Part shown: piece after piece, positions 27,795-37,649 of the stretch | Position numbering within the stretch: position 1 is the first letter of the stretch | How the letters are laid out: each line of letters starts with the position of its first letter | From: Mycolicibacterium moriokaense | Lineage (GTDB): Bacteria; Actinomycetota; Actinomycetes; Mycobacteriales; Mycobacteriaceae | Reading direction: 5' to 3' | Assembly (NCBI RefSeq): GCF_010726085.1 | Contig: NZ_AP022560.1 | Location: 3,596,001-3,660,000, forward strand | DNA: 64,000 bases | The notes under the pieces: model-generated | The model's input: only the letters and a program-made list of their open reading frames with translations | Database searches by the model: none | What the model was told of the DNA's origin: nothing | Position numbers and translations under genes: made by a program

Positions 27795-28728
27795 CGACCA
27801 CGAGCCGCGACGCCGTCGGCACCGCGGTGGGCGCGTCGATCTGCTCGACACCCCCGATCGGCGCCGCCTGTTCGTCGGGAACCTCGTCGAGAGCCTCGCG
27901 ACGCGCCCTGCGCTTGTCGCGAACACGGGCGATCTGGATGGAGAACTCGAGCAGCACCGTCAACGCCAGCGCCAGAGCCAGCATCGAGAACGGGTCCGAA
28001 CCGGGTGTGAAGAACGCAGCGAAGATGAACAACCCGAAGATCATGCCGCGGCGCCACGACTTGAGCCGCGCATACGTCAGTACTCCGACGAAGTTCAGCA
28101 TCACGATCAGCAGCGGAAACTCGAAGCTGAACCCGAACACCAACAACAGGTTGATCAGGAACCCGAAGTACTGGTCGCCGGACAACGCGGTGACCTGCAC
28201 ATCGCTGCCAACGGTCAGCAGGAAGCCCAGCGCTGTGGACAGCACCAGGTAGGCCAGCACGGCGCCGGCGATGAACAGGACGGCGCCAATCGTGACGAAC
28301 GCGACGGCGAATCGCCGTTCCTTCTTGTACAGGCCGGGCGTGATGAACGCCCACATGTGGTACAGCCAGATCGGGCAGGACAGCACGATCCCCGCCGTCA
28401 GCGCGACCTTCAAGCGCAGCATGAACTGGTCGAACGGCGCGGTCGCGAGGAGTCGGCAGGCGCCGTCGGGTGCGATGGTGGCGCGTGCCGACGGCGGCAG
28501 CGCGCAGTACGGACCGCGCAGCCAGTCCCCCAGGCTGGGCAGCCCGAAGACACCGTGGGTGTACCAGAGGAAGCCGAGGATCGTCATCACCACGACGGCG
28601 GCGACCGAGAGCAGCAATCGCGTACGCAGTTCGTGCAGATGCTCGATGAGCGACATGGTGCCGTCGGGGTTGACCCGCGAACGACGCCGACGAGGATCGA
28701 GTTTCTTGAAGATTCCGGGGGTCTGCAC
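27778..28728 (-). CDS. tatC: Sec-independent protein translocase TatC
   Basis: A 316-residue membrane protein with six transmembrane segments. It has the TatC N-terminal [14 protein letters not shown] signature (residues 25-38), which follows a basic extension, and the conserved [11 protein letters not shown] loop near 250. It recognises twin-arginine signal peptides of folded substrates. A charged C-terminal tail (about 275-316) ends in DDDAT and overlaps helY. It follows tatA by 50 bp. Twin-arginine export also needs TatB, not seen here. Confidence 0.95.
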   Translation of the reverse strand: MQTPGIFKKLDPRRRRSRVNPDGTMSLIEHLHELRTRLLLSVAAVVVMTILGFLWYTHGVFGLPSLGDWLRGPYCALPPSARATIAPDGACRLLATAPFDQFMLRLKVALTAGIVLSCPIWLYHMWAFITPGLYKKERRFAVAFVTIGAVLFIAGAVLAYLVLSTALGFLLTVGSDVQVTALSGDQYFGFLINLLLVFGFSFEFPLLIVMLNFVGVLTYARLKSWRRGMIFGLFIFAAFFTPGSDPFSMLALALALTVLLEFSIQIARVRDKRRARREALDEVPDEQAAPIGGVEQIDAPTAVPTASRLVVDDDAT

Positions 28729-28778
28729 GGCGATGTCTATGGCGCGGCGCTAGGCCGCGGTCGGTGGGTCTGCGTCGG

Positions 28779-29063
28779 TCAGGCCGGTCGCTGGTCCGGC
28801 GGCGGTGCAGCCTCCGGAGCCGGTGCGGCCGCAGTGTCGGCGCGTTCCGAGGCGATCGGCGTCGCCGCCGGAGCCGCCCGGCCGGCGACATCGGATCCGG
28901 GCGTGTCCTGCTTGGAGTCGGACTGCATCTCCTTGATCTCGGACTTGAAGATCCGCATCGACTTGCCAAGCGAACGCGCCGCGTCCGGGAGCTTCTTGGC
29001 GCCGAAGAGCAGCACGAACACCGCGATGACGATTACCCAATGCCAGGGTTGTAGACCGCCCAA
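28779..29063 (-). CDS. tatA: Sec-independent protein translocase TatA
   Basis: A 94-residue TatA from the TTG at 29063: (M)[20 protein letters not shown], one transmembrane helix, then the amphipathic helix [21 protein letters not shown] and a Pro/Ala-rich tail. The TTG is preferred because GGAGG lies eight bases upstream, while the GTG at 29072 overlaps that same site and cannot be served by it. The resulting N-terminus also parallels the remembered M. tuberculosis TatA start (MGSLSPWHW). TatA oligomers form the translocation pore with TatC. Confidence 0.92.
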   Translation of the reverse strand: MGGLQPWHWVIVIAVFVLLFGAKKLPDAARSLGKSMRIFKSEIKEMQSDSKQDTPGSDVAGRAAPAATPIASERADTAAAPAPEAAPPPDQRPA

Positions 29064-29092
29064 TTTGGTCACCTCCAGACGACGGGGCCAGT

Positions 29093-30058
29093 CTACCCGG
29101 CCACTCCGTACGCGCTCAGTGCCGCCGCAGCCGAGTCCCGGACCCGCTGGGCCAGCGACTCGGGGGTGAGCACCCGCACCGCCGACCCGAAACCGAGCAC
29201 GAACCGGGTCATCCAGTCCTCGGAGGCGTACGTCATCGCCGCTTCGCAGGCGCCGTCGGGTAGCTCACGGATCTCCCGCAGCGGGTAGTAGTCGAACATC
29301 CAGGACGCCGACCGCTCGATGAGCAGCGTGGCCGACGGCAGCGACGGGTCGGCGTCGAACAGCGACGTGTCCGGTCCGGCCGCGACCGCCGGTGGTGGCG
29401 GCGCCGACGGTTCGTCGAGGACGTGGGCGTCGACGATGCGGTCAAAGCGGAACAGCCGGACTCCCTCGGCCGACCGGCACCACGCCTCCAGGTAGCTGTG
29501 GTCGGCGACCAGGAGCACCCTGATCGGGTCGACGATGCGGCTGGACAGCACATCGTGCGAGGCCGAGTAGTACTCGATCGACAGCGCGCGGCCGTCCCGC
29601 GCCGCGGCCCGGACCGCAGCGGCGGCCTCGCTCTCGATCGGCGCGGGCTCGTCGACCGCCGCCGGTGTGCCCTCGCCCTGTCCGACCACCCCGGCTGCCG
29701 ATTCGATCTTGGCGATCGCGCTGCGGGCGGCCTGCGGGTCGACCATCCCGGGCACGTCGGCCAGCGCACGCAAGGCCACCAGCACGCCGGTCGCCTCCGG
29801 CGACGTCAGCCGCAGCGGGTGGTCGATGCCTGCGCTGAAGGTGACTTCGATTGTGTCGCCGGAGAATTCGAAGTCGATCAGGTCACCGGGCCCGTAGCCG
29901 GGCAGGCCGCACATCCACAGCTGATTGAGATCGTCACGCAACTGTTTGACGGTGACGCCGAGGTCCGACGCGGCTTCGGCGTAGGTGATCTTCGGGTTGG
30001 CCTGAAAGTACGGAACCATGTTGAGCAGCCGCACGAGCCGCGTCGATATCGCGGTCAT
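29093..30058 (-). CDS. pafC: WYL-domain transcriptional regulator PafC
   Basis: A 321-residue regulator: N-terminal winged helix-turn-helix (about 1-60, [20 protein letters not shown]), a central WYL domain (about 150-230) and a C-terminal WCX-like extension. With PafB it forms the PafBC activator of mycobacterial DNA-damage genes; it is not required for pupylation itself. Its start overlaps the pafB stop by four bases. Co-directional with tatA downstream (29-bp gap). Confidence 0.93.
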   Translation of the reverse strand: MTAISTRLVRLLNMVPYFQANPKITYAEAASDLGVTVKQLRDDLNQLWMCGLPGYGPGDLIDFEFSGDTIEVTFSAGIDHPLRLTSPEATGVLVALRALADVPGMVDPQAARSAIAKIESAAGVVGQGEGTPAAVDEPAPIESEAAAAVRAAARDGRALSIEYYSASHDVLSSRIVDPIRVLLVADHSYLEAWCRSAEGVRLFRFDRIVDAHVLDEPSAPPPPAVAAGPDTSLFDADPSLPSATLLIERSASWMFDYYPLREIRELPDGACEAAMTYASEDWMTRFVLGFGSAVRVLTPESLAQRVRDSAAAALSAYGVAG

Positions 30059-31059
30059 GCGCGCACCTCGTCCGTCTGGCCGGCCTGCGCCCGCAGGCGC
30101 TCGACCACGTCGGCGCGCAGCGTGTCGGGCTCAAGCGCGACCGCGTCGGCACCGTAGCTCGCGATCTCTCGCGCCAGCCGGTCGAGCATCCCGATCTCGA
30201 GCTGGATCTCCTCGCCAGCACGGCCGCCCAAGGTGCGCGGGCCGATGACCTCGGCACGGCGGCGCAGGGCGGTGGCACGGCCGTCGGCGACCCACACTCT
30301 CGCCTGCCCGCCGGTCGGGGATTCTTCGACGGCGCGCTCGACGATCTCGCGCAGGTTGACCCCCTCGGGTCGCTGCACTGCCCCTGGCGGTCCGATCGTC
30401 TTGACGTCGGCCCCGATCCGGGACAGCCGGAAGGTGCGCACGGCGTCGCGGTCGCGGTCGTGGCCGACCAGATACCAGCGGCCCTTCGTGGTGACCACGC
30501 CCCACGGTTCGACGGTGCGGATGACGTAGGGATCGCTGCGCGACGACCGGTGCGGGAACTGGACCGCATGCCGGGAATCGATGGCGGACAGCAGGATTCC
30601 CAGCACCTCCTCCGATCCGCGCATGCTCGGCAACGCGCCTGCCGAGGTGATCGCGAATGCGGCGTCGTCGGCTTCGATGTCGATGCCCGCGGCCTTCAGC
30701 TTGAGCAGTGCACCCTGGGTGGCGGTGATGAGCTCCGGGGACTCCCACAGCTGTGTCGCGACGGCGACCGCCGCGGCCTCATCGGCGGTCAGTTCGACGG
30801 GCGGCAGCGCGTAGGCGTCGCGGTTGATCCGGTATCCCTCGGTCGGGTCGAACTGCGATACGCGGCCGGTCTCCAACGGGATGCCCAGATCGCGCAGCTC
30901 GTTCTTGTCGCGTTCGAACATGCGGGAAAACGCCTCGTCGCTGGCGTTGTCGGAGTAGCCGGACACGGTCTCGCGGATACGTTCGGCGGTGATGAAGGTG
31001 CGAGTCGAAAGCAAGGCGATGACGAGATTCATCAAGCGTTCGACTTTGGAAATCGCCAC
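30055..31059 (-). CDS. pafB: WYL-domain transcriptional regulator PafB
   Basis: A 334-residue regulator from GTG 31059 (VAISKVERLMNLVIALLSTR). An HTH domain occupies about 1-65, and a WYL domain about 140-230 (includes WGVVTTKGRWYLVGHDRDRD). It partners PafC in the LexA-independent DNA-damage response. An upstream open extension to 31104 would enter the divergent methyltransferase gene and is not used. The 22-bp divergent gap must hold promoters for both directions or they lie inside the coding ends. Confidence 0.93.
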   Translation of the reverse strand: MAISKVERLMNLVIALLSTRTFITAERIRETVSGYSDNASDEAFSRMFERDKNELRDLGIPLETGRVSQFDPTEGYRINRDAYALPPVELTADEAAAVAVATQLWESPELITATQGALLKLKAAGIDIEADDAAFAITSAGALPSMRGSEEVLGILLSAIDSRHAVQFPHRSSRSDPYVIRTVEPWGVVTTKGRWYLVGHDRDRDAVRTFRLSRIGADVKTIGPPGAVQRPEGVNLREIVERAVEESPTGGQARVWVADGRATALRRRAEVIGPRTLGGRAGEEIQLEIGMLDRLAREIASYGADAVALEPDTLRADVVERLRAQAGQTDEVRA

Positions 31060-31081
31060 TCGTAACAGCTTAGGGTGAGGT

Positions 31082-31669
31082 GTGAGCAGTCGCTGGCACG
31101 ACACCGCGCTGCCCCGCGGGGACGAGTACGACGAGCGCTGGCGGCGGCTGGCCGACGCAGGTCAGAGCATCCACGGCGAGGCCGATCTGATCGAATCCCT
31201 GCTTCGCGAAACCGGCGGGGGTCGTGTTCTGGACGCGGGATGCGGAACCGGCAGGGTTGCGATCGAACTCGCGGCGCGTGGCTTCTCCGTGGTGGGTATG
31301 GACCTCGACGCGAACATGCTCGAGACGGCCCGCGTCAAAGCATCCGAACTGCGGTGGATCCACGCCGATCTCGCGGCGGCAACCGAGCATCTGACCGGGG
31401 CGTTCGACGTCGTCGCACTGGCCGGCAACGTGATGATCTTCGTCGCCGAGGGCACCGAGGGCCGTGTGCTCGAGCAGATGGGTGCCTTTCTGGGACCCGA
31501 TTCGCTGCTGGTGGCCGGATTCGCGCTGCGACCCGGCGGGCTGACGTTGGCGGAGTACGACCGGCTGGCGGAGGCGGCGGGCCTGCAACTGGTGCATCGC
31601 TGGGCCACCTGGGACCGGCAGCCCTTTGCGGGCGGGGACTACGCGGTGAGCGTGCACCGCCTCACATAG
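31082..31669 (+). CDS. Class I SAM-dependent methyltransferase
   Basis: A 195-residue protein with motif I VLDAGCGTGRVAIELA (about 49-64), the acidic loop MDLDANMLETA (about 74-84) and a downstream VVALAGNVMIF strand. Small-molecule methyltransferases of this type have no predictable substrate. It sits between pafB and pafA on the opposite strand. Its last bases form part of a 12-bp duplication shared with the pafA 3' end. Confidence 0.85.
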   Translation: MSSRWHDTALPRGDEYDERWRRLADAGQSIHGEADLIESLLRETGGGRVLDAGCGTGRVAIELAARGFSVVGMDLDANMLETARVKASELRWIHADLAAATEHLTGAFDVVALAGNVMIFVAEGTEGRVLEQMGAFLGPDSLLVAGFALRPGGLTLAEYDRLAEAAGLQLVHRWATWDRQPFAGGDYAVSVHRLT

Positions 31670-31684
31670 AGGCTCACATAGAGG
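31661..31684. repeat. 12-bp tandem duplication at two convergent gene ends
   Basis: CTCACATAGAGG occurs twice in direct succession (31661-31672 and 31673-31684). The first copy supplies the methyltransferase stop (TAG, 31667-31669). The second copy encodes the last residues and, across the junction, the stop of pafA on the other strand. It looks like a recent slippage duplication. Confidence 0.9.
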
Positions 31685-33032
31685 CGATGAGCCGCTTCAC
31701 CCGTTCGTCGACCGACCGGAACGGGTCCTTGCACAGCACGGTGCGCTGCGCTTGATCGTTCAGCTTGAGGTGGACCCAGTCGACGGTGAAGTCGCGGCCG
31801 GCTTCTTGTGCGGCGTAGATGAATTCACCGCGCAGCTTGGCTCTGGTGGTCTGCGGTGGGGTGTTGACCGCGGCCTCGATGTCCTCGTCGGTGGTCACGC
31901 GCGCGGCCAGACCCTTGCGCTGCAGCAGGTCGAACACCCCCCGGCCCCGCTTGATGTCGTGGTAGGCCAGATCGAGCTGGCTGATCTTCGGGTCGGACAG
32001 CTCCATGTTGTAGCGATCCTGGTAGCGCTGGAACAGCTTGCGCTTGATGACCCAGTCGATCTCGGTATCGACCTTGGCGAAATCCTGGCTCTCGACCGCA
32101 TCGAGCTGTCGTCCCCAGAGGTCGACGACCTGCTGGATCTGCGTGTTCGGCTCCCGGCTCTGCAGGTACTCCACCGCGCGGGCGAAATACTCGCGCTGAA
32201 TGTCGAGCGCGCTGGCCTGTCTGCCGCCGGCCAGCCGCACTGGGCGCCGTCCGGTCAGATCGTGGCTGACCTCGCGGATCGCGCGGATCGGATTGTCCAG
32301 TGAGAAGTCGCGGAACGCGACGCCCGCCTCGATCATCTCCAGCACCAGCGACACGGTGCCCACCTTGAGCATCGTCGTCGCCTCGCACATGTTGGAGTCG
32401 CCGACGATGACGTGCAGGCGGCGGTACTTCTCGGCGTCGGCGTGCGGCTCGTCGCGGGTGTTGATGATCGGCCGGGACCGCGTCGTCGCCGAGGAGACAC
32501 CCTCCCAGATGTGCTCGGCACGCTGGGACAGGCAGAACGTCGCGGCCTTCGGCGTCTGCAGCACCTTGCCCGCGCCGCAGATCAGCTGCCGGGTCACCAG
32601 GAACGGCAGCAGCACATCGGAGATCCGCGAGAACTCGCCCGCGCGCACGATCAGGTAGTTCTCGTGGCAGCCGTAGGAGTTCCCCGCGGAGTCGGTGTTG
32701 TTCTTGAACAGGTAGATGTCGCCGCCGATGCCCTCGTCGGCCAGTCGCTGCTCGGCGTCGATCAACAGGTCCTCCAGCACCCGTTCACCGGCCCGGTCAT
32801 GGGTGACGAGCTGGACGAGGCTGTCGCATTCGGCGGTGGCGTACTCGGGGTGGCTACCCACGTCGAGATACAGGCGCGCGCCATTGCGCAGGAACACGTT
32901 GGAACTGCGGCCCCACGACACCACCCGCCGGAACAGGTACCGGGCGACCTCGTCCGGGCTGAGCCGACGGTGACCGTGGAACGTGCAGGTGACACCGAAC
33001 TCGGTCTCGATGCCCATGATTCGACGCTGCAC
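31674..33032 (-). CDS. pafA: Pup-protein ligase PafA
   Basis: A 452-residue ligase from GTG 33032 ([20 protein letters not shown]), identical in length to M. tuberculosis PafA. It attaches deamidated Pup to lysines of target proteins via a phosphorylated Glu. Metal-binding Glu9 and catalytic Asp57 ([12 protein letters not shown]) are intact, as are the [10 protein letters not shown] and C-terminal [12 protein letters not shown] segments. A TAGTCT hexamer seven bases before the GTG suggests a leaderless mRNA. Confidence 0.97.
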   Translation of the reverse strand: MQRRIMGIETEFGVTCTFHGHRRLSPDEVARYLFRRVVSWGRSSNVFLRNGARLYLDVGSHPEYATAECDSLVQLVTHDRAGERVLEDLLIDAEQRLADEGIGGDIYLFKNNTDSAGNSYGCHENYLIVRAGEFSRISDVLLPFLVTRQLICGAGKVLQTPKAATFCLSQRAEHIWEGVSSATTRSRPIINTRDEPHADAEKYRRLHVIVGDSNMCEATTMLKVGTVSLVLEMIEAGVAFRDFSLDNPIRAIREVSHDLTGRRPVRLAGGRQASALDIQREYFARAVEYLQSREPNTQIQQVVDLWGRQLDAVESQDFAKVDTEIDWVIKRKLFQRYQDRYNMELSDPKISQLDLAYHDIKRGRGVFDLLQRKGLAARVTTDEDIEAAVNTPPQTTRAKLRGEFIYAAQEAGRDFTVDWVHLKLNDQAQRTVLCKDPFRSVDERVKRLIASM

Positions 33033-33039
33033 GTGATCG

Positions 33040-33045
33040 AGACTA
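33040..33045 (-). promoter_or_regulatory. Probable -10 box of a leaderless pafA promoter
   Basis: On the minus strand the sequence reads TAGTCT, then seven bases (CGATCAC), then the pafA GTG. TANNNT at this distance is the usual arrangement for mycobacterial leaderless transcripts, and no Shine-Dalgarno is present upstream of the GTG. Confidence 0.5.
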
Positions 33046-33172
33046 CTTGTTGCGAACCGAACGTGGCGGGCTGCCGCGCCGATCCGTGTAGTTGTCACTC
33101 CCGGCGGTCGACGTCCGTGTGCCCCTGTGGATAACTCGAGCGCGTCTGCGGCGTGATCTGTCAGCATGAGGC

Positions 33173-34783
33173 ATGGGGGGCGGGACGCGTCCGACAGTGT
33201 CCGAAGCGCAAGCGTGGCAACCTGATTCGCTGCGCGAGGCTGCGCAGAGCTGGCAGGCCGCCGCCATGGACATGCATGCCCACATCGCGATGACGGTGCA
33301 GGGCGTGACCGACGCGCACAAGGTTTGGCTTGGCTCAGCGGCTGAGGCGGCACGCTCCGAAGTGCTGAGCGTCGGAGGTACATCGGATGCGTTGGCGCGC
33401 GCCATGGTGCTCGCCGCGGTCGCCGCCCACGACGGCGCCGAGCAGATCGCCATCGCCCGCAGTGCGGTGCTGGAGTTGGTGTCGGCTGCGCAGTCGCAGG
33501 GGTTCGCGGTAGCCGATGACGGCAGCGTCTCGGTGCACGATCTTCCATCGGATTTGCTGGTCGCTCTTTCCGGTGGCGACGTGGGGCTGGCCGGCGGGCT
33601 GCAAACGTTGCGCGCCCAGGAGCTGACGGTGCAGATCGGCGACGCGCTCGACCGGCTGGGCGCCGCGGATTCCGACGCCGCGGCCGACATCGAGGAGGCC
33701 TTCGCTACGCCTGACATGCGGCCGGCCGCGACGGTGCCCGCCGGGGCACCGTCGACCCCGCTCGGCGAGCTGGTGGCAGGGTGGCCGGTGATGGGCCAGG
33801 ACCGGATCGCCGACCAGGTCGCGGGGCTGAGCCCCGAACAACGTCGGCGACTGGTCGCCGAGTTTCCCCATCAGGTGGGCAACACCGACGGGCTGCCATG
33901 GGACATGCGGATCGCCGCGAACCGGACCAACATCGCGCAGGCCGCTGTCGACGAGCCCGACCCGGTCCGGGCGGCCTTCTACCGCACCCTGCTCGGCGAG
34001 GTCGACGACCCGGCAGGTAGCGGCCGCCGTATCGACCGCCAGATCGTGGCGTTCGACCCGGCCCGCGCCTCCCTCGTCGAGCTCAACGGGGACCTGCGGA
34101 CGGCAACGAGCGTCGCCGTGCTGGTCCCCGGGATGAACACGACCATCGAGGGGTCGGCCGCCAACACCGCGACCGCCCGCCGGTTCGTCGCGGCCACCCG
34201 AGGCGACGTCGCGGTCCTGACGTATCTGGGCGGACCGTTTCCCCGCGGGAACCTCGTCAACGGCGTGGTCGACGCGGCCAGTCCGCGATATGCGCTGGAT
34301 ATGGCCCCGCGGCTGGTGGCATTCAGCGAGGACGTCGACCGCACCGTAAACGCGCAAGCCACGGGCCGACCACCCATCCCGGTGACCTACATCGGCCACT
34401 CCTACGGGGGCTCGATCCTCGGCACCGCCGAAGCGATGGGGCTGACCGCCGACCAGACGATGTACATCGCCGCCGCAGGTGCGGGTGTCGGCGTCGACGA
34501 TCCCGGCGACTGGCACAACCGCAATCCCGACGTGGTCCGCTACTCGATGACGGCACCCGGCGACCTCATCCAGGCGGTGCAGGGCATCCCCGGCGGCCCG
34601 CACGGTGCGGATCCAGATGAGATGCCCGGCGTAATCGCCTTGGCGACAGGTCATTACGACGACGGCCGGGTGATGGCGGGCCGGCAGGCACACAGCGACA
34701 TCCTGAACTCGCCGTCGGACTCCTGGCGCAACATCCTCGCCGTGATCACCGGCGACCGCGCGCGAATCCGTCCCGCCGGGTGA
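33173..34783 (+). CDS. DUF1023 alpha/beta hydrolase with WXG-like N-terminal helix domain
   Basis: A 536-residue protein. The first ~110 residues are helical and contain a W-L-G turn at 52-54 ([12 protein letters not shown]), as in WXG100-type ESX proteins. The C-terminal part (about 240-530) is a DUF1023 alpha/beta hydrolase with nucleophile Ser410 in GHSYGG and the upstream [12 protein letters not shown] oxyanion region. No signal peptide is visible. Mycobacterial DUF1023 proteins are probable esterases or lipases of unknown target. It is divergent from pafA and coupled to the next gene by a possible GTGA overlap. Confidence 0.85.
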   Translation: MGGGTRPTVSEAQAWQPDSLREAAQSWQAAAMDMHAHIAMTVQGVTDAHKVWLGSAAEAARSEVLSVGGTSDALARAMVLAAVAAHDGAEQIAIARSAVLELVSAAQSQGFAVADDGSVSVHDLPSDLLVALSGGDVGLAGGLQTLRAQELTVQIGDALDRLGAADSDAAADIEEAFATPDMRPAATVPAGAPSTPLGELVAGWPVMGQDRIADQVAGLSPEQRRRLVAEFPHQVGNTDGLPWDMRIAANRTNIAQAAVDEPDPVRAAFYRTLLGEVDDPAGSGRRIDRQIVAFDPARASLVELNGDLRTATSVAVLVPGMNTTIEGSAANTATARRFVAATRGDVAVLTYLGGPFPRGNLVNGVVDAASPRYALDMAPRLVAFSEDVDRTVNAQATGRPPIPVTYIGHSYGGSILGTAEAMGLTADQTMYIAAAGAGVGVDDPGDWHNRNPDVVRYSMTAPGDLIQAVQGIPGGPHGADPDEMPGVIALATGHYDDGRVMAGRQAHSDILNSPSDSWRNILAVITGDRARIRPAG

Positions 34784-34836
34784 AAGGCGCGCAGCAAAAC
34801 CAGCCATTGCGTGCGATCGGCGGCCAGAATGGGCCG

Positions 34837-35721
34837 ATGTGGTCGCGAAGTGCGCCGGTGGACGGGTTCCGGTTGGCCTATGACCGATTCGGCACCAAGG
34901 GCGCACCACCGGTGGTACTGCTGCACGGCTGGCCGGGCAACCGCCACGACTACCGCCACGTCGTCCCGCTGCTCAGCGACGCCGCCGACGTCATCGTGCC
35001 CGACCTGCGCGGCTTCGGCGGATCGGACAAACACGCCGTCGCCGTGCGGCACTTCTACAGCGCGACGGCCCAGGCCGCCAGCATCATCGGCCTGATCAAG
35101 GAGCTCGGGCTGTCCCGCGTGGTGCTCGGGGGCTACGACGTCGGCAGCCGCGTCGCGCAGAGCATCGCCAGGATGGAACCCGACCTCGTGTCGGCGTTGG
35201 TGCTGTCTCCCCCACTGCCCGGGGCGGGCGATCGCGTCCTCACGGCGCGGGCGCAGAGCGAGTTCTGGTATCAGGCCTTCCACCAGCTGCCGGTGGCCGC
35301 GCAGCTGCTCGACGGCAATCCCGACGCCGTCCGCGAGTATCTGCGGCACTTCTGGATGCACTGGTCCGCACCCGATTTCACGATCTCCGAGGATGATCTG
35401 GACCGGCTGGTCGGCGACTACGCGGCCCCTGGAGCCTTCACGGCGTCGATCGCCTGGTATCGCGCCGGCGCGGGGACCATCGCCCAGTCACTCACCGAAC
35501 TGCCTCCGGACCGCGCCATCAAGATCCACGTGCCCACCGATGTGCTGTGGCCGCACCACGATCCGGTGTTCCCGCCCGAGTGGTCCGACCGGCTGGACTC
35601 GTACTTCACCGACGTGGCATTGCATTTCGCCTTCGACGCCGGACATTTCACGCCGGTCGAATGCCCCGAACAGTTCGCCGAGCTCATCCTCATCCGCGCG
35701 CGTCCAAGCGACGCCGCGTGA
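34837..35721 (+). CDS. Epoxide hydrolase-like alpha/beta hydrolase
   Basis: A 294-residue alpha/beta hydrolase from ATG 34837 (MWSRSAPVDGFRLAYDRFGT). An alternative GTG at 34780 would overlap the preceding stop by four bases. It has the HGWPG oxyanion motif near residues 30-34, nucleophile Asp101 in GGYDVGS and catalytic His270 in DAGHFTPVE. The Asp nucleophile separates it from Ser esterases and fits epoxide hydrolases or haloacetate dehalogenases. Substrate unknown. It converges on prcA with five bases between stops. Confidence 0.85.
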   Translation: MWSRSAPVDGFRLAYDRFGTKGAPPVVLLHGWPGNRHDYRHVVPLLSDAADVIVPDLRGFGGSDKHAVAVRHFYSATAQAASIIGLIKELGLSRVVLGGYDVGSRVAQSIARMEPDLVSALVLSPPLPGAGDRVLTARAQSEFWYQAFHQLPVAAQLLDGNPDAVREYLRHFWMHWSAPDFTISEDDLDRLVGDYAAPGAFTASIAWYRAGAGTIAQSLTELPPDRAIKIHVPTDVLWPHHDPVFPPEWSDRLDSYFTDVALHFAFDAGHFTPVECPEQFAELILIRARPSDAA

Positions 35722-35726
35722 GCGAC

Positions 35727-36452
35727 CTACTCCGGCTTGCTCTCGTCCGTCCCGTCGACGGGCAGCAGCGCCTCCAGCGCTGACCCGGTGATGCGCCGGA
35801 ACGCCCGGCGTGGCCGGTTCGCGTCCAGGATCGCCACCTCCAGTGTCGACGGACCGATGGGACGGGACTCGCCGTTGGCGCCCGCCTTCAACGCCTCGAT
35901 CGCCACCCTCGCGGCATCCGCAAGCCCGGCGTTCTCGGTGTAGTTCTCGTTGAGCTTCTCGGTGATCGGTTCGGTGGCGCCACCCATCACGACGAAGTGG
36001 GGCTCGTCGTTGATCGACCCGTCGTAGGTGATCCGGTACAGCTCAGGGGCTTTCGTCTCCCCGTGATGCGCGACCTCGGCCACGCACAGCTCGACCTCGT
36101 AGGGCTTGGCCTGCTCGGTGAAGATGGTGCCGAGCGCCTCGGCGTAGACGTTGGCCAGCTGACGTCCGGTGACGTCGCGCCTGGCGTACGCGTAGCCGCG
36201 GGTGTCGGCGAACTGGATGCCACCGCGGCGCAGCCTGTCGAACTCGTTGAACCGCCCGACGGCGGCGAAGCCCACCCGGTCGTAGAGCTCACTGACCTTC
36301 TGCAGTGACCGCGACGGGTTCTCGGCGACGAACAGCACACCGTCGGCGTACGCGAGCGCGATGACGCTTCGTCCGCGGGCGATGCCCTTGCGCGCGAGCT
36401 CGGAACGCTCGCGCATCGCCTGTTCAGGCGAGATGAAGTACGGAAAGCTCAC
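35727..36452 (-). CDS. prcA: 20S proteasome alpha subunit PrcA
   Basis: A 241-residue alpha-type subunit starting [20 protein letters not shown], whose N-terminus gates the core entrance. It lacks a processed Thr nucleophile, as expected of alpha subunits. Seven copies form each outer ring and dock Mpa through its C-terminal tail. The start overlaps the prcB stop by four bases. Mycobacterial proteasomes degrade pupylated proteins. Confidence 0.97.
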   Translation of the reverse strand: MSFPYFISPEQAMRERSELARKGIARGRSVIALAYADGVLFVAENPSRSLQKVSELYDRVGFAAVGRFNEFDRLRRGGIQFADTRGYAYARRDVTGRQLANVYAEALGTIFTEQAKPYEVELCVAEVAHHGETKAPELYRITYDGSINDEPHFVVMGGATEPITEKLNENYTENAGLADAARVAIEALKAGANGESRPIGPSTLEVAILDANRPRRAFRRITGSALEALLPVDGTDESKPE

Positions 36453-37354
36453 TGGTCACCCCGTGCGTCGGTGGACCGGTGGGAGGCATCCGGGCCGAAT
36501 GTGTCTGCCCGCGAACGGCTTTCGATGATCTGCCGGGCGAAGTCGGCGATGCGCTGCTCGGGCACTTCCTCCGCCCCCTCGGCGCCGATGATCACCGCGG
36601 TCGGATAGATACCCCGAACCAGGTCCGGCCCGCCCGTCGCGGAGTCGTCGTCGGCGGCGTCGTAGAGCGCCTCGACCGCCACCCGCAGCGCGGAGTCGGC
36701 GTCCCTGACCTGTGAGTACAGCTTCTTCATCGAGGACTTGGCGAAGATCGAACCCGACCCCACCGACTGGTAGCCCTCGTCCTCGTAGTTCCAGCCACCC
36801 GCCGCGTCGAAGGACACGATGCGCCCTGCCGCTTCGGGGTTGGGGTCGTCGAGGTCGTAGCCGGCGAGCAGAGGCAGGGCGACGAAGCCCTGCAGCGCCG
36901 CGCCGAGGTTGCCGCGGACCATCGTCGCCAAGCGGTTCACCTTGCCGCCGAACGTCAGGGCCACACCCTCGAGCTTCTCGTAGTGCTCCAGCTCGACGGC
37001 GTAGAGCCGGGCGAACTCCACGGCGATGGCCGCGGTGCCCGCGATCCCGGTCACCGTGTAGTCGTCGGTGATGTAGACCTTCTGGACATCGCGGCCCGCG
37101 ATCATATTGCCCTGCGTGGACCGGCGGTCGCCCGCCATGACGACGCCACCGGGGTATTTGAGGGCCACGATCGTGGTCCCGTGCGGCAGTGCATCCGACG
37201 GGGTGTCGGACGGCACGGCGTACCGGTTCACGGGCAACAGCTCGGGTGCCTGCCGCCGCAGCAGCTCAGAAAAGGACGACAAGTCCACGGGAAGCGGCGG
37301 TGCTCCTGGTAGCGGGGATGAGATGGACGGCTGTTCGCGGTGGGGCCAGGTCAC
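36449..37354 (-). CDS. prcB: 20S proteasome beta subunit PrcB
   Basis: A 301-residue precursor. The 59-residue propeptide ends ALPHG, exposing Thr60 as the mature N-terminal nucleophile ([11 protein letters not shown]). Asp76 and Lys92 correspond to Asp17 and Lys33 of the active site, so the subunit should be catalytic. Its start overlaps the pup stop by four bases, giving the order pup-prcB-prcA in one transcript. Confidence 0.97.
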   Translation of the reverse strand: MTWPHREQPSISSPLPGAPPLPVDLSSFSELLRRQAPELLPVNRYAVPSDTPSDALPHGTTIVALKYPGGVVMAGDRRSTQGNMIAGRDVQKVYITDDYTVTGIAGTAAIAVEFARLYAVELEHYEKLEGVALTFGGKVNRLATMVRGNLGAALQGFVALPLLAGYDLDDPNPEAAGRIVSFDAAGGWNYEDEGYQSVGSGSIFAKSSMKKLYSQVRDADSALRVAVEALYDAADDDSATGGPDLVRGIYPTAVIIGAEGAEEVPEQRIADFARQIIESRSRADTFGPDASHRSTDARGDQ

Positions 37355-37545
37355 TGGCCGCCCTTCTGGACATACGCGCGCACGAAGTCCTCGGCGTTCT
37401 CTTCCAGCACGTCATCGATCTCATCGAGCAGGTCGTCGGTCTCCTCGGCGAGCTTCTCGCGACGCTCCTGGCCCGCGCCTGCGTTGCCGGTGAGGTCGTC
37501 GTCTTCCCCGCCGCCACCACCACGCTTGGTCTGCTCCTGCGCCAT
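37351..37545 (-). CDS. pup: Prokaryotic ubiquitin-like protein Pup
   Basis: A 64-residue, Glu/Asp-rich, largely disordered tag. The coiled-coil-forming region (about 21-58, [20 protein letters not shown]) binds Mpa, and the C-terminus is GGQ. The last Gln must be deamidated by Dop before ligation by PafA. A poly-Gly stretch lies near residues 9-13. The gene sits between dop and prcB in the usual order. Confidence 0.98.
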   Translation of the reverse strand: MAQEQTKRGGGGGEDDDLTGNAGAGQERREKLAEETDDLLDEIDDVLEENAEDFVRAYVQKGGQ

Positions 37546-37649
37546 CGAGGCCTCCTGCGTATGTCTGTGCCGTTGACGGATGGGCTACCACCTGCCCCGC
37601 CGCTACTCCACCCTACCGGTCGAAGGACATCTTGCTGTGGATAGCGCAC

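Noticed and set aside
27652..29169. Plus-strand 505-codon open frame
   Set aside because: It is antisense to helY, tatC and tatA, all of which have clear family motifs; the translated product is compositionally biased.
33126..33134. TGTGGATAA, a perfect DnaA box (TTATCCACA on the other strand)
   Set aside because: It is a single box without a cluster, AT-rich unwinding region or dnaA/dnaN neighbours, so it is not evidence for an origin.
33335..34909. Minus-strand 524-codon open frame
   Set aside because: It is antisense to the DUF1023 hydrolase, which has GHSYGG and coherent structure; the shadow has none.
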